In this document: positions 1 to 8,497 of the stretch, in pieces
How positions within the stretch are numbered: position 1 is the first letter of the stretch
How the letters are laid out: every line of letters starts with the position of its first letter
DNA from: Patescibacteria group bacterium
Lineage (GTDB): Bacteria > Patescibacteriota > Patescibacteriia > 2-12-FULL-60-25
DNA: 41,391 nt
NCBI GenBank assembly: GCA_028715505.1
Contig: JAQURS010000008.1
Coordinates: 1 to 41,391 of the forward strand
Direction: 5' to 3'
Notes under the pieces: model-generated
Seen by the model: the letters and a program-made list of their open reading frames with translations, nothing else
What the model was told of the DNA's origin: nothing
The model's database searches: none
Program-made: the position numbers and the translations under genes

Positions 1-296
1 ACGATAACGGCCGACCGGCCATGTTTCCGGCTACCTGCGATAAATGCCACGAAAGATGCGAGGTTCCCTTTAAACCAAACGGAAGCAAACCCGTGTATTG
101 CAGCAATTGCTTCGTAAAGGACGACGGACACGAATCCAAGCGCTTTGGCGGCCCGCACTCCTTTGGTTCCAGGTCAGAAGGCCCCCGTTCGGAAGTGAAT
201 AGCGACGTTCAGCTTAGGGCAATCAACAAAAAATTAGACATCATCATCGAAGCTCTGACTTCGCAGGGTTTGATGGACGAAGAAGGCGAGGTTTAA
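1..296 (+). CDS. Zinc-ribbon protein, 5'-truncated by the window edge
   Basis: The reading frame is already open at base 3, so the true start lies upstream and the in-frame ATG at 21 is probably internal. The visible part begins with a four-cysteine zinc ribbon (TCDKC...VYCSNC, about 18 residues between the pairs). A Gly/Ser/Arg-rich linker follows, then a C-terminal amphipathic helix (VQLRAINKKLDIIIEAL) and an acidic tail. Small proteins with this CxxC-PFxPxxxKPVYCxxCF pattern are familiar from Patescibacteria, often with a disordered N-terminus. Their function is not established; nucleic-acid or ribosome binding is only an inference. The next gene starts 88 bases downstream. Confidence 0.75.
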   Translation, partial: DNGRPAMFPATCDKCHERCEVPFKPNGSKPVYCSNCFVKDDGHESKRFGGPHSFGSRSEGPRSEVNSDVQLRAINKKLDIIIEALTSQGLMDEEGEV

Positions 297-384
297 AGGA
301 ATTTACGATTTATCGACCGATGGGGTAAACTAAACCCGTCATATTTTTGTTTGATGAACGTTAAATTTTTTTGAATCTATATTT

Positions 385-1413
385 ATGACGTCCAAAAACA
401 AGGTCCTTTTATTGGTCATCTTTCTGGTCCTGATCGTCGCGGGAGCGGGGATTTACCTGTCTTTATTCTATAAATCAAAACCCTCCCAACCCGACGTGGT
501 TTATTGCACGCAAGACGCTAAGATGTGCCCGGACGGCTCTTACGTTGGCAGGTCCGGACCCAAGTGCGAATTCGCGCCTTGCCCGGAAACTAGCATCGAC
601 AAGGATTGGAAATACGCGACCGATACTTCCATCGGCGTCTCGTTCAGATATCCGGAAAAGCTACCAACCGAATTCATTTCGACGGTTGATTGGCCGCCCA
701 AAGTTCAAATCTTGAGTCAGGAGTTCGAATGCACGGTGGCGGGTGATGAGCTTTCCAGAGCAGGCAAGACCGAGTTGATCGCAGTTGGCGGTCATCAATA
801 TTGCCGAACAAAGGAGACCGAAGGCGCGGCTGGGAGCATTTACACTAATTACGCTTATGCATTTCCGAAAAACAACGGAACAGCCATCCTAACCTTTAGC
901 TTGCGGTTCGTGCAATGCGGCAATTACGATGAGCCTCAAAAAACCGCTTGCGAAAACGAACGTACCAACTTCAACATGGATCCAACAATCAATAAGATCG
1001 CCTCGACTCTCGTGATTGATAAAAACCTAATTAGCAATCTATTCGATAAGAGCACGGCGAAAGCCGGCGACAAGATTGGGGAAATGACCATCAAATCGAT
1101 TGACGATAGGTATACCAAATTCACGGGGCAGATCACGGTGAGCGGGCAAGTTAACGTTTACGGCGAAGATGACGGGGGAGCGAATATCCTGTCGGATAAC
1201 GTCTGCATGAACGTAGACCAGGCGGATTGGGCTAAGTTCCCGAGAATCAAAGGCGATGAACGGAATATTTGGTTTTGCTTTAGCAACCTTGATCCGGCCA
1301 AGAAGGCTTTCAAGCAATCCGGACAAGCGACTGTCGTAATTGACGATTACGTGATTGATAGTTTGGAAAGCGAAGTTTGGAACCAGGCCAAATTGGTTAA
1401 AGTGACGCAATAA
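385..1413 (+). CDS. Membrane-anchored secreted protein of unknown function
   Basis: 342 residues. Residues 6-28 form one hydrophobic N-terminal helix after a short basic head (MTSKNK), so the rest is probably outside the membrane. Residues 40-70 hold a cysteine cluster with the pattern YCTQDAKMCPDGSYVG and CEFAPCP, a short motif I associate with secreted patescibacterial proteins. Five more cysteines follow in the body, which suggests disulfides. No catalytic motif is recognisable. The remaining sequence looks like mixed beta structure. No convincing promoter was found. Transcription should end at the hairpin just downstream. Function unknown. Confidence 0.7.
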   Translation: MTSKNKVLLLVIFLVLIVAGAGIYLSLFYKSKPSQPDVVYCTQDAKMCPDGSYVGRSGPKCEFAPCPETSIDKDWKYATDTSIGVSFRYPEKLPTEFISTVDWPPKVQILSQEFECTVAGDELSRAGKTELIAVGGHQYCRTKETEGAAGSIYTNYAYAFPKNNGTAILTFSLRFVQCGNYDEPQKTACENERTNFNMDPTINKIASTLVIDKNLISNLFDKSTAKAGDKIGEMTIKSIDDRYTKFTGQITVSGQVNVYGEDDGGANILSDNVCMNVDQADWAKFPRIKGDERNIWFCFSNLDPAKKAFKQSGQATVVIDDYVIDSLESEVWNQAKLVKVTQ

Positions 1414-1429
1414 AAATCAGTTAAAAATA

Positions 1430-1458
1430 CGGCAAACAGAGGTTTGCCGGTTTTTATT
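1430..1458 (+). terminator. Rho-independent terminator after the 385-1413 gene
   Basis: Perfect 8-bp stem CGGCAAAC (1430-1437) / GTTTGCCG (1442-1449), loop AGAG, followed by a T-rich run. Its right arm also supplies the likely -35 region of purD. Confidence 0.85.
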
Positions 1459-1470
1459 AACTCTGATAAT
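1444..1470 (+). promoter_or_regulatory. Putative purD promoter overlapping the preceding terminator
   Basis: -35 candidate TTGCCG (1444-1449) and -10 GATAAT (1465-1470), with a short 15-bp spacer. The -35 lies in the right arm of the terminator hairpin, so upstream termination and purD initiation share DNA. The -10 is good; the spacing is suboptimal. Confidence 0.45.
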
Positions 1471-1509
1471 GTCCTGCTGCTGTTCGACAATACATGGAAG
1501 GAGACGGGC

Positions 1510-2823
1510 ATGAAAAAGATGAATGTTCTCGTAGTTGGCAGCGGGGGACGTGAACACGCCTTGGCTTGGAAGATCAAGAAATCGCGCTGGTGCGGCAAGC
1601 TTTTTGTGGCCCCGGGCAACGCCGGCACGGCGGAGATCGCCGAAAACGTGCCGATCGGCGTCAATGAGATCCCCAAGCTGATCGAATTCGCCAAGAAGAA
1701 CCGGATTGGGCTGACGGTAGTCGGCCCCGAAGAGCCACTCAAGAACGGCATCGTGGACCAGTTCCAGAAGGCCAAGCGCAGGATCTTCGGCCCCACCGCC
1801 CAAGCGGCCCTCCTCGAGACTTCCAAGTCTTTCGCCAAGGATTTCATGAGGAAAGCAAGCATACCTACGGCCGAGTTCAAAGTTTTCTACAACTACGAAC
1901 TTGCCATAGAGTACCTTAAGAAGCTTCCGGAGAAGCCCCTCGTCATCAAGGCCGATGGGTTGGCTGCCGGCAAAGGCGCCTTCGTCTGTAAAACCAAGGC
2001 TGAAGCCGAACAGGTCATCAACGACCTGCTGCTCAAAAAGACGCTCAAAGAGGCCGGCGAGACGATCATCATCGAAGAGTTCCTGGAAGGCCAAGAAGTC
2101 AGCGCGCTCGCGCTCTGCGACGGCTGCAGCTTTCTCTTACTTCCAACCTCACAGGATCACAAGCACCTGAACGACGGCGACCAAGGCCCGATGACCGGCG
2201 GCATGGGCGCCATCGCCCCGGTACCTTGGATACACTTAGGTGATTTGGAAGACATCTCTGACACCATCTTCAAGCCCGCCTTGCGCGTTATGGCCGACAT
2301 GGGCACGCCTTTCCAAGGTTGCCTGTACGCCGGCCTCATGATGACGAAAGACGGTCCAAAGGTGCTGGAGTTCAACGTGCGTTTCGGTGATCCTGAGACA
2401 GAAGTCATTCTGCCGCTCGTCAACGGAACGGATTTCCTTGAGCTGCTCGCGCGATGCGCGGACGGCAGACTCGGATCCTTGGCCGAACTCCCTTATCTCT
2501 TGGCTAACCCCGAAGAATCCGCGGCCTGCGTCGTGTTGGCTTCCGGGGGTTATCCTGGGCCATACGATAAGGGATTGCCGATCAACCTTGGCCGAAAACC
2601 GGATGGCGCTTGGACGCCCTGGGGAGGCGAGGTCTTCCATGCCGGTACGGCCATCAGGGACGGCCAACTTGTTACCAACGGCGGTCGCGTCATGGTGGCC
2701 ACGATGGCACAACCGGTTCTGATGAAAGCCGTCTCGCGCGCTTATACCTTGGCTCAATGCGTCCGCTTCCCGGGAATGTACTTCCGGAATGACATCGGCC
2801 GCAAGGCTCTGGATCACTCATAG
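1510..2823 (+). CDS. purD: Phosphoribosylamine--glycine ligase (GAR synthetase)
   Basis: 437 residues, normal for PurD. It joins phosphoribosylamine and glycine with ATP, step 2 of de novo purine synthesis, in the cytosol. The N-terminal nucleotide-like fold starts with VVGSGGREHALAWKI. The ATP-grasp core shows VIKADGLAAGKGAF and EEFLEGQEVSAL, the glycine-rich GPMTGGMGAIAP, and the metal-binding signature FNVRFGDPETE. The start at 1510 is chosen because GGAAGGAGA (1496-1504) lies at ideal distance; the longer frame from 1444 would begin inside the terminator. It is monocistronic, with its own terminator. It is one of three purine genes in the window; PurF, PurN/T, PurM, PurE/K, PurC and PurH are not here. 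Confidence 0.97.
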   Translation: MKKMNVLVVGSGGREHALAWKIKKSRWCGKLFVAPGNAGTAEIAENVPIGVNEIPKLIEFAKKNRIGLTVVGPEEPLKNGIVDQFQKAKRRIFGPTAQAALLETSKSFAKDFMRKASIPTAEFKVFYNYELAIEYLKKLPEKPLVIKADGLAAGKGAFVCKTKAEAEQVINDLLLKKTLKEAGETIIIEEFLEGQEVSALALCDGCSFLLLPTSQDHKHLNDGDQGPMTGGMGAIAPVPWIHLGDLEDISDTIFKPALRVMADMGTPFQGCLYAGLMMTKDGPKVLEFNVRFGDPETEVILPLVNGTDFLELLARCADGRLGSLAELPYLLANPEESAACVVLASGGYPGPYDKGLPINLGRKPDGAWTPWGGEVFHAGTAIRDGQLVTNGGRVMVATMAQPVLMKAVSRAYTLAQCVRFPGMYFRNDIGRKALDHS

Positions 2824-2847
2824 CTCGGATTCGCCGGGCATTTTTTT
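2823..2847 (+). terminator. purD terminator
   Basis: Stem GCTCGG (2823-2828) / CCGGGC (2834-2839) with one G-T wobble, loop ATTCG, then A and seven T. It begins on the last base of the purD stop codon. Confidence 0.8.
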
Positions 2848-2912
2848 ACACAATTTTCTTAATTTTAATCCTTCTAAACTTTTATTTATTGGGGGACGTA
2901 AATGACCAGGGC

Positions 2913-2966
2913 TTGACAAGTAAGTTAGAAATAGTTAACATGGGGATAATGTTAATTATTTCTAAC
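2913..2966 (+). promoter_or_regulatory. Promoter with tandem palindromic operators for the DUF2178/XRE operon
   Basis: -35 TTGACA (2913-2918), 17-bp spacer, -10 TAACAT (2936-2941). Two copies of the dyad GTTA-N8-TAAC lie at 2924-2939 and 2951-2966. Together they also form an 18-bp inverted repeat (2924-2941 / 2949-2966) with one mismatch. One copy covers the spacer and -10, the other the transcription start. This is a natural binding site for the XRE regulator encoded second in the operon. Confidence 0.7.
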
Positions 2967-2973
2967 TTTTAGT

Positions 2974-3519
2974 ATGAACTTAAAAACTTATACTACCGTT
3001 CGGCTGGTTACGGTTTTCGTCTTGGCCATGGTCTGCGGCATGGCCGTTTCGACCCAAAACTATTTCTTAGCCCTGCCAGCCATCATTATAGCGTCTTTAC
3101 TCCTGTTTTTGGTCAGGAGTAAAGTCAAAGAAATCATTGCCGACGAGCGCGATTATGAAATCGGGGGCAAGGCGGCCCGGTTTGCTATCCAAATCTACAG
3201 TTGGATAGCCGTGGTTGCCATGTTCTTGCTGCTTTGGCAAAAAAATTTAAACCCAAGCTATGAGCCGGTCGCTTACACCTTGGCATACTCGACCTGTTTG
3301 CTTTTATTGGTCTATTCGCTGGTATTTCGCTATCACGCCAAATATTCCATGTGTAATAAAAAAGCGATCTACACTATCCTCGCAATAATCATCTTCCTTG
3401 TTTTGGTTTTGGGCGGCGTAAGGTTGTTTAGCGGTGAAGACGATTGGATTTGTTCCAAAGGCCAATGGATCAAGCATGGCAATCCCTCTTTTCCGCCTCC
3501 GGCCATTGAATGCAAATAA
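2974..3519 (+). CDS. DUF2178-like integral membrane protein
   Basis: 181 residues with about five hydrophobic helices (roughly 10-28, 32-48, 66-88, 98-118, 130-150). The loop [16 protein letters not shown] is typical of DUF2178 proteins, which commonly sit beside a small XRE regulator as here. The C-terminal tail carries two cysteines in the pattern [12 protein letters not shown]...EC, probably on the outer face. The biochemical role of the family is unknown. The XRE gene follows after two bases, so the two are co-transcribed. No Shine-Dalgarno is visible; the leader should be about 26 nt. Regulation is probably by the tandem dyads that overlap its promoter. Confidence 0.8.
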   Translation: MNLKTYTTVRLVTVFVLAMVCGMAVSTQNYFLALPAIIIASLLLFLVRSKVKEIIADERDYEIGGKAARFAIQIYSWIAVVAMFLLLWQKNLNPSYEPVAYTLAYSTCLLLLVYSLVFRYHAKYSMCNKKAIYTILAIIIFLVLVLGGVRLFSGEDDWICSKGQWIKHGNPSFPPPAIECK

Positions 3520-3521
3520 TT

Positions 3522-3713
3522 ATGAAAAATCGGATTAAGGAAAGGCGGGCTAAATTGGGCATCACCCAAGAGGATTTGGCTGAAAAAGCCGGCGTAAGAA
3601 GGGAAACCATCGTATTTTTGGAGCAGGGGAAATACAACCCATCTTTGGTGTTAGCCCACAACGTGGCCAAGGCTTTAAAGGCTAAAATTGACGATATTTT
3701 TGAGTTTGAATAA
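3522..3713 (+). CDS. Small XRE-family transcriptional regulator
   Basis: 63 residues, a single Cro/CI-type helix-turn-helix: [21 protein letters not shown], then [17 protein letters not shown] as turn and recognition helix, and an ending [13 protein letters not shown] typical of the YozG-like one-domain group. The start at 3522 gives the canonical MKNRIKERR beginning; the in-frame ATG at 3510 would overlap the upstream gene. It is translated right after the DUF2178 protein. Small regulators of this pairing usually repress their own operon, and the two GTTA-N8-TAAC dyads upstream are the obvious candidate target. Autoregulation is inferred, not shown. Confidence 0.92.
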   Translation: MKNRIKERRAKLGITQEDLAEKAGVRRETIVFLEQGKYNPSLVLAHNVAKALKAKIDDIFEFE

Positions 3714-3717
3714 AGGT

Positions 3718-3840
3718 TTGACATACATATATATAACCTCTAATCTTTGGCCGTGGTATCCGTGAATACTCGCGGATATTTACGTTGACAACTCAACCAA
3801 AGCGCGGGACACAAATCCACGCGTTCAGAGGAGGATGAAC
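3718..3840 (+). promoter_or_regulatory. purL promoter and leader
   Basis: TTGACA (3718-3723), 17 bp, TAATCT (3741-3746), identical in hexamers and spacing to the purB promoter and likewise followed by GGCC. The leader has a TATCCG/CGGATA hairpin (3757-3762 / 3773-3778), the 9-mer CAACTCAAC (3789-3797) shared with the purB leader, and the strong Shine-Dalgarno AGAGGAGG (3827-3834). Confidence 0.75.
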
Positions 3841-6800
3841 ATGTTGACCAAGTTGTTCCGTTCCAATGCTTTGACGTTCGCCCAAGAGAAACAGATCGCG
3901 TCCGAAGCCTCCCAGAGGCTGGGATTCGACGTCGGCCTCATCAGGGCCGAATGGTGTTTCTACATCGAACATGAACCGTTGGCCGGCTCCAAACTCACGA
4001 CTCTGGATTGGCTCCTGGTCAAGACTTACGATCCAAAAGGTTTGGACAGCAGTCCTTTCCTGGACCCTAGAACGACCCTCGAAATCGGGCCGCGGCTCAA
4101 TTTCGAGACTCCGTTCTCGACCATGGCCGTGAACATCTGCCGCAAGTGCGGACTCTACGAAGTCACTCGGCTCGAACGCTCGATCCGCTACGGATTGAAA
4201 GTGGCACTGACCGAAGAACAAACCGAGGTGTTTCTCGAGCCGCTCCACGACAAGATGGTGCAGATGCGCTACCGCGAACCGCTGACCACGTTGATCAGCG
4301 ATCGCAAACCAGAGCCCGTCAAAACCATCGACGTCATGCGAGACGACTGGCGGGAGGTGCTTCGCGCGTACGGCAAGGCCAACGGTTGTGGCTGGGACGA
4401 TCAGGATCTGAACTTCCTGGGCCGTCTCTTCCGCGAGGACCTAAAACGCAATCCGACCGACGTCGAGCTGTTCCAGTTGGCGCAAGCCAACTCCGAGCAT
4501 TCGCGCCACGGATTTTTCAAGGGGCGCCACGTGATCGACGGCAGGCCCGAAGTCATGACGCTCATGGAACTCGTGAAACATCCCTTGCGGGAATGGCCTG
4601 GCAATTCGCTGATCGCATTTTGCGACGACAGCTCGGCCATCAAAGGCCATCCTGTCCAGACGCTCAAGCACAGTCATCCGTCCTTGCCGAGCCCATTCAT
4701 CACCGCCACGGTTTTGCGACACCCGACCCTCACGGCCGAGACGCACAACCATCCGACACGCATCTGCCCCCAACCGGGAGCGGAAACAGGCATTGGCGGA
4801 GACATCCGCGATGCCGAGGCGATCGGTCGAGGAGGATACTGCGGTATGCATGGCGCCGGTTACAGCGTCGGCGCGCTCAAGATCCCTGGTTATAACTTGC
4901 CATGGGAGGATGATGCTTGGCCGCACGCGCCCGACGGCGCGTCTCCCTTGCGCATCCTTATCGAAGGCTGCCGGGGAGTGCATGGCTACGGCAACTGCTT
5001 CGGCGAGCCGACTACGTTCGGTTTTGTCCGGAGCACGGCCATCACCCTGCCGAACGGCGAGCATTACGCTTACCAGAAGCCCATTCTGTACGTGACGGCC
5101 GCCGGTACGGTCGACGATGAGCACACCCAAAAAGGTGAGCCTGAAAAAGGCATGCTCGTAGTGCAGATCGGCGGTCCGGCTTACCGGATCGGAATGGGAG
5201 GCGGTTCGGCTAGCTCGATGTCCGGAGGACAGAATACCGGAGCTTTGGACTTCAACTCCGTCCAACGCGGCGATGCGCAGATGGAGCAAAGGCACTACCG
5301 CGTGATCCAGGCTTGCGTGGATATGGGAGATCGGAATCCGATCATCTCGGTCCACGATCTGGGCGCCGGCGGGGATTGCAACGCTCTCCCCGAAATCGTC
5401 CATCCGGCTGGAGGGCGCATTGACCTTCGCGCTATCCCTTGCGGAGACGCTAGCCTTTCGAGCCTAGAACTCTGGGGCAACGAGTCGCAAGAAAGAATGG
5501 TCATCCTGATCAAGCCGGAGAGCTTGGATCTGATCAAGTCGCTCGCGAGACGCGAAGACGTACCGTGCGCCGTGGTCGGAGAAGTGACAGGAGACGGTCA
5601 GTTGGTCGTCTTTGACGCCAAAGATGATTCAACGCCCGTCAACCTGTCTTTGGAAAAAATCCTGGGTAATTTGCCGCCCAAGCACTTCGAGGACAAGCAC
5701 GTGCCGGTCATGACCAAACCACTGGAGTTGCCGGAAGGACTGACGGTCCGCGAAGCCCTCAACAGAGTGCTGCGCCTGCCGTCGATCTGTTCCAAGCAAT
5801 TCCTGACCAGGAATGTTGACCGGAGCGTCAGGGGACTGACTCCCCAACAACAATGCGTCGGCCCCAACCACCTGCCGCTTTCCGATTACGCTGTCAGGGC
5901 GGATGGTTACTTCGACGATACTGGCGCGGCGCACAGCTTGGGCGAAAGGCCGATGATCGGCCTCATCCATCCCCAGGCAATGTCCAGGCTGACCGTCACC
6001 GAAGCTTTGCTCAACATGTGTGGCGCGGTCATCCCCAAACACTATGACATCAAAGGTTCGGCCAATTGGATGTTGGCCGCCAAGTTGCCCGGTAATGGGG
6101 CGTGGCTGTTCGACGCCATGAAATCCCTAGCTAAATTCTGCGATGACCTGAGTACGGGTCCAGACGGTGGCAAAGACAGCCTGTCCATGTCGGTTAAGAC
6201 AACGAACCTGGAAGGCAAACCCGCCACGGTCAAATCGCCGAGCACGTTGGTACTCTCGGCGTACGCTTCCATGGGCAACGTTGACCTGAAGGTCACGCCC
6301 GAGCTCAAGATGGCCGGCAATACCCTCATCCTGGTCGAACTTTCGCCTGGCGAACATTGCTTGGGCGGATCGGCCTTGGCCCAAGTCTACGGACAGGTCG
6401 GGGACGAAACTCCGGATGTTGTTGCCAATGATCTCCGGAATGCTTTCATGGCAGTTCAGGAGCTGATCAGGCAGAAGTTGATCGTCTCTGTCCACGACGT
6501 GGGCGAAGGCGGTCCGATCGTGACCCTGCTTGAGATGGCTTTTGGTGGCAATCTCGGATTCCGCGTCTGTTTGAATGGAGATAATGACGTATTCGCGTCT
6601 CTGTTCAGTGAGGAACCCGGGGTTGTAATCGAGTGCGAAGAGGGAGACACGGAGCACACGCTCAAGCTCTTCGCGGCGTTCGGAGTCTCGGCCAAGTCCA
6701 TCGGACGCGTGATCAACAGCAACAAAGTCGTCGTGGATCACATGGGCCGGATCGTGCTCTCGGAAGCCATGACCGACCTGCGCGCCGTTTGGGAAGCTAC

Positions 6801-7743
6801 GAGCGACGCGCTCGATATGCTCCAAGCCAACCCGGAATGCGTGAGGTCGGAGCAGAAGGCTTGCCATCATCTGTTGACCTCACCTCCGTACAAGCTGACC
6901 TTCGAGCCCCAGCCGACTCCTGAACACGTCATGATGTCCGCCAAGAAACCCAAGGTGGCCATCATCCGCGAGCAGGGAAGTAACGGCGACCGCGAAATGG
7001 CAGCCGCCTTCTACGCGGCCGGATTCGAGCCTTGGGACGTGACCATGACCGACCTGCTGGCCGGGAATGTTGATCTCGAGGAATTCCGAGGCATCGCCTT
7101 CGTGGGAGGCTTTTCGTTCGCCGACGTCTTCGACGCCGGCAAAGGCTGGGCAGGTGTCATCCGCTACAACACGCGCGTGAACGATAAGCTCGAGCGCTTC
7201 AGGCGTCGCCCGGATACTTTCTCGCTCGGCGTGTGCAATGGTTGCCAGCTCATGGCCCTGCTCGGCTGGGTACCCGGTTTCGACCTTTTGGACCTGGACC
7301 CGAGCCAACAGCCAAGGTTCATCCATAACGAATCTGGCAGGTTCGAGTCGCGTTTCACTTCCGTGCGCATCGAGCAAACCAAAGCAATCATGTTAAAAGA
7401 CATGGTTGGATCGATTCTCGGAGTGTGGTCGGCGCACGGCGAAGGGCGTCTCCATGCCGGCCGCGAGATGCTCGTCAATATCCGAAAACTGGGTCTTGTG
7501 CCCATGTGCTACGTCGACAACGAAGCGTTTACCGCCGAGATCTACCCGTTCAACCCCAACGGCAGCGCGGACGGCTTCGGCGGTCTTTGCTCGGAAGACG
7601 GACGCCACTTGGCCATGATGCCGCACCCGGAGAGGACATTCCTGCTCCGGCAGTGGCCCTGGGTTTCCGAGAACATCAAACGCCACGGGATCAGCCCTTG
7701 GCTGAAGATGTTCCAGAACGCCTACGACTGGTGCATGCGATAA
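3841..7743 (+). CDS. purL: Phosphoribosylformylglycinamidine synthase, single-chain PurL
   Basis: 1300 residues, the length of the one-chain enterobacterial/eukaryotic form (FGAM synthase, purine step 4; FGAR + glutamine + ATP). Order: N-terminal PurS-like domain, linker with NSEHSRHGFF, first AIRS-like half with AETHNHPTR and PGAETGIGGDIRD, second half with VSVHDVGEGG, and a C-terminal glutaminase. The glutaminase nucleophile is Cys1132 in GVCNGCQLMALLGW, with His1262 and Glu1264 in MMPHPERTF; all are present, so it should be active. ATG 3841 is preferred over 3835 because AGAGGAGG ends directly before 3835 but lies six bases from 3841. Monocistronic. Many CPR genomes lack purine synthesis, so a complete PurL is notable. 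Confidence 0.97.
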   Translation: MLTKLFRSNALTFAQEKQIASEASQRLGFDVGLIRAEWCFYIEHEPLAGSKLTTLDWLLVKTYDPKGLDSSPFLDPRTTLEIGPRLNFETPFSTMAVNICRKCGLYEVTRLERSIRYGLKVALTEEQTEVFLEPLHDKMVQMRYREPLTTLISDRKPEPVKTIDVMRDDWREVLRAYGKANGCGWDDQDLNFLGRLFREDLKRNPTDVELFQLAQANSEHSRHGFFKGRHVIDGRPEVMTLMELVKHPLREWPGNSLIAFCDDSSAIKGHPVQTLKHSHPSLPSPFITATVLRHPTLTAETHNHPTRICPQPGAETGIGGDIRDAEAIGRGGYCGMHGAGYSVGALKIPGYNLPWEDDAWPHAPDGASPLRILIEGCRGVHGYGNCFGEPTTFGFVRSTAITLPNGEHYAYQKPILYVTAAGTVDDEHTQKGEPEKGMLVVQIGGPAYRIGMGGGSASSMSGGQNTGALDFNSVQRGDAQMEQRHYRVIQACVDMGDRNPIISVHDLGAGGDCNALPEIVHPAGGRIDLRAIPCGDASLSSLELWGNESQERMVILIKPESLDLIKSLARREDVPCAVVGEVTGDGQLVVFDAKDDSTPVNLSLEKILGNLPPKHFEDKHVPVMTKPLELPEGLTVREALNRVLRLPSICSKQFLTRNVDRSVRGLTPQQQCVGPNHLPLSDYAVRADGYFDDTGAAHSLGERPMIGLIHPQAMSRLTVTEALLNMCGAVIPKHYDIKGSANWMLAAKLPGNGAWLFDAMKSLAKFCDDLSTGPDGGKDSLSMSVKTTNLEGKPATVKSPSTLVLSAYASMGNVDLKVTPELKMAGNTLILVELSPGEHCLGGSALAQVYGQVGDETPDVVANDLRNAFMAVQELIRQKLIVSVHDVGEGGPIVTLLEMAFGGNLGFRVCLNGDNDVFASLFSEEPGVVIECEEGDTEHTLKLFAAFGVSAKSIGRVINSNKVVVDHMGRIVLSEAMTDLRAVWEATSDALDMLQANPECVRSEQKACHHLLTSPPYKLTFEPQPTPEHVMMSAKKPKVAIIREQGSNGDREMAAAFYAAGFEPWDVTMTDLLAGNVDLEEFRGIAFVGGFSFADVFDAGKGWAGVIRYNTRVNDKLERFRRRPDTFSLGVCNGCQLMALLGWVPGFDLLDLDPSQQPRFIHNESGRFESRFTSVRIEQTKAIMLKDMVGSILGVWSAHGEGRLHAGREMLVNIRKLGLVPMCYVDNEAFTAEIYPFNPNGSADGFGGLCSEDGRHLAMMPHPERTFLLRQWPWVSENIKRHGISPWLKMFQNAYDWCMR

Positions 7744-7753
7744 CGCGCCAACC

Positions 7754-7780
7754 GCCTTGCCAAACTGGCAGGGCTTTTTT
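7754..7780 (+). terminator. purL terminator
   Basis: Stem GCCTTGCC (7754-7761) / GGCAGGGC (7767-7774) with one wobble pair, loop AAACT, then six T. Confidence 0.85.
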
Positions 7781-7781
7781 G

Positions 7782-8426
7782 TTACTTGCTAACTACAATC
7801 ATGGCCGGAGGCAAGGCCTTACGCGAAGTCCCTTTGCCTGATTCGTAATTCTGTAAACCGCTTTGAAGTATATCTTTTTTGACCTGCCAATTGGCGCCGT
7901 GGCTTGACCCAGGGTCATGAACAGTAAATATCTCCGTGTTCGCGTTGTATCCAATTACAACAACCGTATGATGCAAAGGCCCTGGTTTGCGATAATAAGG
8001 ACTTTCAATTTTTCGTCCGTTTATTGCCACTAAAACAATATCTCCCTGATTCAGGGCGCTCACGATGTCGCTCGTCGTGATATTTTCCTTAACTTCGATT
8101 TTGTCGTACTTCAAATATCCTTTAATAATGTGGTTAGCCGTATCCTGTATGGAAGTATCGACATAGTAACCGTAATTTTTCTTTTCCCAGTTTGAGATGG
8201 CAATAATTTGTTTTCTACCGTCTGCCGGAGCGATCGAGGTCTGACCTTTAGCCCAAGCGACTGCCATAAGAGCGGCTGCCTCTTCGCAACCTTGGGCTAG
8301 TCGATAATCTCTCCAGCCGTTCAATGGCGCCTGGACAAGAAAGGGGACTGAGGCCGCTTGGACGTTCATAGCATTTAGGAAACTTGAGATGGTTACAGCA
8401 ATAATCAAGATATTTTTGATTCGCAT
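7782..8426 (-). CDS. Secreted C39-like cysteine peptidase family protein
   Basis: 214 residues from the chosen ATG at 8426. Residues 1-25 are a signal peptide (MRIKNILIIAVTIS... ending VQAAS). The mature part begins VPFLVQAPLNGW, then QGCEEAAALMA with the putative nucleophile Cys. Later come HHTVVVIGYN with the catalytic His and VHDPGSSHG with the third residue. This is the peptidase C39-like/BtrH-type papain fold seen in exported patescibacterial and Firmicutes proteins; substrates are mostly unknown, perhaps peptidoglycan or proteins outside the cell. The alternative ATG at 8447 lies inside the terminator of the upstream gene and adds residues before the signal peptide, so it is rejected. 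No promoter or Shine-Dalgarno is clear. Confidence 0.85.
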   Translation of the reverse strand: MRIKNILIIAVTISSFLNAMNVQAASVPFLVQAPLNGWRDYRLAQGCEEAAALMAVAWAKGQTSIAPADGRKQIIAISNWEKKNYGYYVDTSIQDTANHIIKGYLKYDKIEVKENITTSDIVSALNQGDIVLVAINGRKIESPYYRKPGPLHHTVVVIGYNANTEIFTVHDPGSSHGANWQVKKDILQSGLQNYESGKGTSRKALPPAMIVVSK

Positions 8427-8435
8427 AGAACAATC

Positions 8436-8472
8436 CGTTAAAAACAAAAGTAGAGACCCGTGTCTCTACTTT
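8436..8472 (-). terminator. Terminator of the DUF5666 gene (reverse strand)
   Basis: Perfect 11-bp stem AAAGTAGAGAC (8447-8457) / GTCTCTACTTT (8462-8472), 4-nt loop. Read on the reverse strand it is followed by TGTTTTT. It separates the DUF5666 gene from the C39-like gene downstream. Confidence 0.85.
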
Positions 8473-8497
8473 AAACCTTAATCTTGCTGATTGCCAA

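Noticed and set aside
323-348. Weak terminator after the zinc-ribbon gene
   Set aside because: Only a 4-bp stem (GGGT/ACCC) with a 7-nt loop and a distant T-run; too weak to call.
4441-5403. Long reverse-strand frame inside purL
   Set aside because: It is a shadow of the GC-rich purL coding sequence, with no family resemblance and no initiation signal. The same holds for 33057-34421 inside nrdJ and 6127-6870 inside purL.
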